This document shows positions 5,282 through 7,925 of a stretch of 7,925 bases of DNA, one piece after another (position 1 is the stretch's first letter; every line of letters begins with the position of its first letter). The position numbers were made by a program, and so were the translations under genes. The notes below the pieces were generated by a model. It made no database searches. It was not told the DNA's origin and saw only the letters and a program-made list of their open reading frames with translations. Source of the DNA: an uncultured Oscillospiraceae bacterium (GTDB taxonomy: Bacteria; Bacillota; Clostridia; Oscillospirales; Ruminococcaceae); the NCBI GenBank assembly GCA_950097605.1, contig CATNEU010000063.1, forward strand, positions 1 to 7,925, read 5' to 3'.

Positions 5282-5313
5282 AAAAAGCTATAAGAAAGAC
5301 CAATAAAAAATAT

Positions 5314-5354
5314 CCCCCGTCGCGGCCCGAGAGACGAACGAAAAAATAGATGGA
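5314..5354 (-). repeat. Repeat unit E (inverted)
   Basis: Read on the minus strand: CCATCTATTTTTTCGTTCGT, then CTCTCGGGCCGCGAC and a G-run (plus strand CCCCC at 5314-5318). The G-run and the following GATATTTTTT match unit A, so E is the mirror partner of A. The spacer to D (5282-5313) resembles the A-B spacer. Confidence 0.75.
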
Positions 5355-5370
5355 TTAAAAGGTTAGGAAA

Positions 5371-5397
5371 AGGAAAAAGCTTTTACGGCCTTTTTCT
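5371..5397 (-). terminator. Weak terminator-like hairpin after the 299-residue gene
   Basis: AGGAAAAAGC (5371-5380) pairs with GCCTTTTTCT (5388-5397) with one G-T pair and one mismatch. On the minus strand it lies 26 bp after the stop codon and is followed by TTTTCC-rich sequence. It is less perfect than the nadC terminator. Confidence 0.45.
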
Positions 5398-5422
5398 GTA
5401 CAAAAAGTCCGTCCCCCTTCCG

Positions 5423-6322
5423 TTATTCAGAAGGGCCGCCATGTGTTGCATCGGAGTCCGCCGGCGTCTCCGGCTCGTCAGCCGGGGGTGGCGGCGTGTC
5501 GTCCTGGGGCGGCGCAGAGTCTTTGCCGCGCTTGGTGAGGTTTGCAATCACGATGACGGCGGCAATTACCAGCACGATGCCGCCCATAATCAGCAGATAC
5601 AGCGTTAGGGGATTCATCTGCTGCGGCTCATCCACGTCGCCGGTGCTCTCACTGCCGGCGCTGCTCACGGGGAGTAAGTTGTTGTCGCGCAGCAGCAGGT
5701 TTTTCATGTCGTTTTCCTGGATCACCGGGCCGCTGCCGTCCTTTGCAACCGTGTAGTAAACCTGGGCGCCGTCGGCGTCGGTGCCGGATAGATATAGCTG
5801 GTTGTTATAGGTGTAGAGCGAAGCGGGCGTCTGGTTCAAATCGCGGATCTTCTTTGCGGTCTGGTCGATGCCCTCGTTGTCGTATTCGATTCCTGCGAAT
5901 TTGGCCTGTCCCAGATCCTCGGCGATTCCGGCGCGCGTATAGAAGCTGTCGCCGTCGTTGATCGTGAAGACCCACTGCACAAAGTGCTGCGATTCATCCA
6001 GGTTGTTGTTCTTTTTAAAGGTCTCCAAATCGAATGCATACAGCGCCGTGCGCTCGGCGATTCGAAGCTCGTTTTTCGGCGCGGGCAACAGTTCCTGCTG
6101 CTGTAGCTGGGAGAGACCCTCGCCAAGCGCCTGCAGCACCGCTTCGGGAGCGTCGCCGGTTATTTTAAGTCCGTCCTGCCCTTCGCTCTGCGAACTGCCT
6201 GTTTCGGTCGGCGCTTCCGCAGCCCGCGCCCCAAGCCCCATAAATACCGGCAGTGCCAGCGAGACGACCAGCAACACGGCGGCAAGCGCCAGGGCCAGAA
6301 CCCGCTTGATGGATTGTTTCAT
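5423..6322 (-). CDS. Secreted, membrane-anchored protein of unknown function
   Basis: I do not recognise a family. The 299-residue protein starts with a clear signal peptide: MKQSIKR, then a long Leu/Ala/Val core to about residue 30, then GARAAEA, with likely cleavage after Ala34 or Ala37. A polar extracytoplasmic region of about 200 residues follows. Near 95-205 it includes aromatic and Asp/Asn-rich strands such as QWVFTINDGDSFYTRAG and ASLYTYNNQLYLSGTDADG. A single membrane helix at about 238-260 is followed by NLTKRGK, so the topology is type I with a cytoplasmic tail of about 38 Pro/Asp/Glu-rich residues. The start at 6322 has AAGGAGG about 10 nt upstream. It lies 47 bp after ychF on the same strand with no clear promoter between, so it is probably cotranscribed. 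Related genomes may use it as a surface-exposed sensor or scaffold; that is speculation. Confidence 0.85.
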   Translation of the reverse strand: MKQSIKRVLALALAAVLLVVSLALPVFMGLGARAAEAPTETGSSQSEGQDGLKITGDAPEAVLQALGEGLSQLQQQELLPAPKNELRIAERTALYAFDLETFKKNNNLDESQHFVQWVFTINDGDSFYTRAGIAEDLGQAKFAGIEYDNEGIDQTAKKIRDLNQTPASLYTYNNQLYLSGTDADGAQVYYTVAKDGSGPVIQENDMKNLLLRDNNLLPVSSAGSESTGDVDEPQQMNPLTLYLLIMGGIVLVIAAVIVIANLTKRGKDSAPPQDDTPPPPADEPETPADSDATHGGPSE

Positions 6323-6369
6323 TTGTTTCCATCCTCCTTATCTCTATATACGGACCGTGGGATACGGCT

Positions 6370-7464
6370 TTATACATTGAAACGGAACAGAATGATATCC
6401 CCATCCTGCACCACATACTCCTTGCCTTCGAGGCGCACCAGGCCTTTTTCCTTGGCGGCGGCCATACTGCCGCAGGCCATCAGGTCGTCGAATGAAATGA
6501 CCTCGGCGCGGATAAAGCCACGCTCAAAATCCGAATGGATTTTACCGGCAGCCTGGGGGGCTTTTGTCCCCTTTTGAATCGTCCAGGCACGAACCTCGGG
6601 TTCGCCCGCGGTCAGATAGGAGATCAGCCCAAGCAGCGCATACCCCTCTTTGATCAGCCGGTCGAGGCCGGATTCCGCCAGTCCAAGCTCCGCCAGGAAC
6701 ATCGACTTGTCCTCTTTGTCCATATCCGAGATTTCCTCTTCCATTTTGGCGCAGATCGGCAGCACGGCGGAGCCTTCCTCCGCCGCGAAGCGGCAAACGG
6801 CCCTATAGTTTTCGTTGGATTCGATGCCGCCGGCAAAGTCGTCCTCGCAGAGGTTCGCGGCATAGATCACGGGTTTATTGGAGAGCAGCGGGAGGGTTTG
6901 CAGGATCGCGCGCTCCTCCTCGTCGCAATCTACGCCGCGCGCCGATTTACCGGCCTCGAGGTGCTCCTTCAGCCGCTCGAGAAACGCCACCTCGCCCGCG
7001 AGCTTTTTATCCGCTTTTGCCATTTTGCGGGCTTTGTCCAGCCTGCGGTCAAGGATGTCGATATCCGAGAAAATCAGCTCGAGATTGATTGTTTCGATGT
7101 CCCGCAGCGGGTTGATCTCGCCATCCACGTGGATGATTTCGCTGTCCTCAAAGCAGCGCACCACATGCACGATTGCGTCTACCTCGCGGATGTCCGCAAG
7201 AAACTTGTTGCCGAGCCCCTCGCCCTTGGAGGCGCCCTTGACGAGACCGGCGATGTCCACAAATTCGAGCACGGCCGGTGTGTATTTCTGCGGGTGGTAC
7301 ATTTCCTCCAGGCGGTCCAGGCGTTCATCCGGCACCGAGACCACGCCCACGTTGGGCTCGATGGTGCAGAACGGATAGTTGGCGGACTGGGCGCCCGCAT
7401 TGGTTATGGCATTAAAAAGGGTGCTCTTTCCCACGTTGGGAAGGCCCACCATACCGAGTTTCAT
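6370..7464 (-). CDS. ychF: Redox-regulated P-loop ATPase YchF (OBG family)
   Basis: YchF (OLA1 in eukaryotes) is a near-universal OBG-family nucleotidase that prefers ATP, binds ribosomes and is linked to stress and oxidative responses. The 364-residue length is standard. Visible motifs are the P-loop GLPNVGKS (7-14), ANYPFCTIEPN in switch I, DIAGLVKGASKGEGLGN as G3 and beyond, ANLCE in place of the GTP-selective NKxD (the Glu-type form associated with ATP use), and CAKMEEE as G5. A C-terminal TGS-like domain ends GKEYVVQDGDIILFRFNV. ATG 7464 gives the canonical MKLG N-terminus. A TTG two codons upstream (7470) is better spaced from AAAGGA (5 nt against 11), so a start giving MHMKLG is possible. 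It has its own promoter at 7619-7647 and a leader of about 148 nt. Its link to the downstream membrane protein is only positional. Confidence 0.97.
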   Translation of the reverse strand: MKLGMVGLPNVGKSTLFNAITNAGAQSANYPFCTIEPNVGVVSVPDERLDRLEEMYHPQKYTPAVLEFVDIAGLVKGASKGEGLGNKFLADIREVDAIVHVVRCFEDSEIIHVDGEINPLRDIETINLELIFSDIDILDRRLDKARKMAKADKKLAGEVAFLERLKEHLEAGKSARGVDCDEEERAILQTLPLLSNKPVIYAANLCEDDFAGGIESNENYRAVCRFAAEEGSAVLPICAKMEEEISDMDKEDKSMFLAELGLAESGLDRLIKEGYALLGLISYLTAGEPEVRAWTIQKGTKAPQAAGKIHSDFERGFIRAEVISFDDLMACGSMAAAKEKGLVRLEGKEYVVQDGDIILFRFNV

Positions 7465-7532
7465 ATGCAATTACGTCCTTTCTCTGTGCGGGTTTTGTGC
7501 GGTGGAAATCTTGAATAAACGCCTGTACACCG

Positions 7533-7557
7533 GCTGCGGCAGACTTCTGCCCGCAGC
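7533..7557 (-). other. Hairpin in the ychF leader
   Basis: GCTGCGGCAGA (7533-7543) can pair with TCTGCCCGCAGC (7546-7557) with one bulged base and a very short loop, so the innermost pairs would open. It lies mid-leader, away from the ribosome binding site. There is no U-run, and its role is unknown. Confidence 0.3.
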
Positions 7558-7618
7558 GAGGGGCGCTCCTTTTCAGTCCGTCTGCGAATCGCGGCGGCAT
7601 CGAAAAGTTTTCTTTTCT

Positions 7619-7647
7619 ATTATACATACAAATGGAAGCCGCGACAA
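7619..7647 (-). promoter_or_regulatory. Sigma-A-type promoter of ychF
   Basis: On the minus strand TTGTCG (7642-7647) and a perfect TATAAT (7619-7624) are separated by 17 bp. The predicted start is near 7612. No better match lies closer to the gene. Confidence 0.75.
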
Positions 7648-7728
7648 TAGGTTTGCGTACATTCGCGCACCGGACAGAAAATAACTTTACACTGCGGCTA
7701 TAATCGATGCAAAAAGATTTATAAAATG

Positions 7729-7759
7729 TTAACGAATGGGCATCGTTTTATTATATAAT
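7729..7759 (+). promoter_or_regulatory. Candidate promoter of the response-regulator gene
   Basis: TATAAT at 7754-7759 is a perfect -10, with TTAACG (7729-7734) upstream. The spacing is 19 bp to TATAAT, or 17 bp if the overlapping TATATA at 7752-7757 is used. Transcription would start near 7765, leaving a leader of about 110 nt. In that leader AAACGC (7784-7789) could pair with GCGTTT (7840-7845), and GGCC with GGCC inside, a weak structure. Another isolated TATAAT at 7699-7704 lacks a -35 box. Confidence 0.5.
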
Positions 7760-7877
7760 GAAAGTACGCTATTCTTGTGAATGAAACGCAGCGCGGCCCT
7801 GTATCCGCATTTCCAGGTAAACGCAGACAAACGGCCTGCGCGTTTTATACAGATTGACAACGACGGAGGAATGTAAT

Positions 7878-7925
7878 ATGTCTTTGGGGAAAATATTGGT
7901 AGTGGATGACGATAAGAATATATGC
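7878..7925 (+). CDS. Response regulator, N-terminus only (cut by window end)
   Basis: Only 16 codons are present: MSLGKILVVDDDKNIC. The ILVVDDD strand with two or three consecutive acidic residues is the start of the CheY-like receiver domain, where the acidic pair binds Mg2+ near the phosphorylated Asp (beyond the window). GGAGG (7866-7870) lies 7 nt before ATG at 7878. The output domain, and so the target, cannot be seen. A sensor kinase gene probably follows; that is inference from typical organisation. It is divergent from ychF. Confidence 0.85.
   Translation, partial: MSLGKILVVDDDKNIC

Noticed and set aside
4581..5354. CRISPR array
   Set aside because: The repeated units occur in both orientations with uneven spacing and conserved rather than unique spacers, and no cas genes are present.

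Overview
The window looks like chromosomal DNA from a Gram-positive anaerobe of the class Clostridia, perhaps the Ruminococcaceae/Oscillospiraceae. The basis is moderate GC, purine-rich AGGAGG-type ribosome binding sites, sigma-A-like promoters, and NadB, NadC and YchF proteins that read as Firmicutes versions. The family-level placement is an impression and was not tested.

Layout. (1) Positions 27-1619, minus strand: a two-gene operon of paralogous multi-pass membrane proteins of unknown function. The second carries a cytoplasm- or surface-exposed Pro/Gln-rich tail built from five 12-residue repeats. A clear promoter lies at 1807-1835, followed by a leader of about 180 nt holding four perfect hairpins. 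(2) Positions 2068-4561, plus strand: a nadB-nadC operon for the de novo NAD pathway (aspartate to quinolinate to nicotinate mononucleotide). It has its own promoter, an inverted repeat over the promoter, a leader hairpin, a 4-bp gene overlap and a strong terminator. The intermediate enzyme NadA is not encoded here. (3) Positions 4562-5422: about 860 bp without a gene between convergent genes. It is filled with an ordered set of dispersed-repeat modules. Its core, 4760-5281, is an imperfect palindrome centred near 5020/5021, made of two 118-bp elements facing each other around a long hairpin, each preceded by a GTCGC/GCGAC motif and a CATCC/GGATG hairpin. (4) Positions 5423-7464, minus strand: ychF (universally conserved P-loop ATPase) followed by an unrecognised secreted or membrane-anchored protein, transcribed from a promoter at 7619-7647. 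(5) Positions 7625-7925, plus strand: a divergent promoter region and the first 16 codons of a response regulator.

How the parts relate. NadB and NadC act in one pathway with quinolinate synthase NadA supplied from elsewhere. The two membrane paralogs probably act together, by synteny. The YchF partner is only an operon neighbour. The most unusual content is the repeat-built convergent intergenic region: each flanking gene is followed, in its own orientation, by the same order of parts (terminator, GTCGC motif, AT-rich spacer, second GTCGC motif, hairpin, 118-bp element). The structured leader of the membrane-protein operon is the next most unusual. I saw no tRNA, rRNA, CRISPR array, insertion-sequence transposase or prophage gene.
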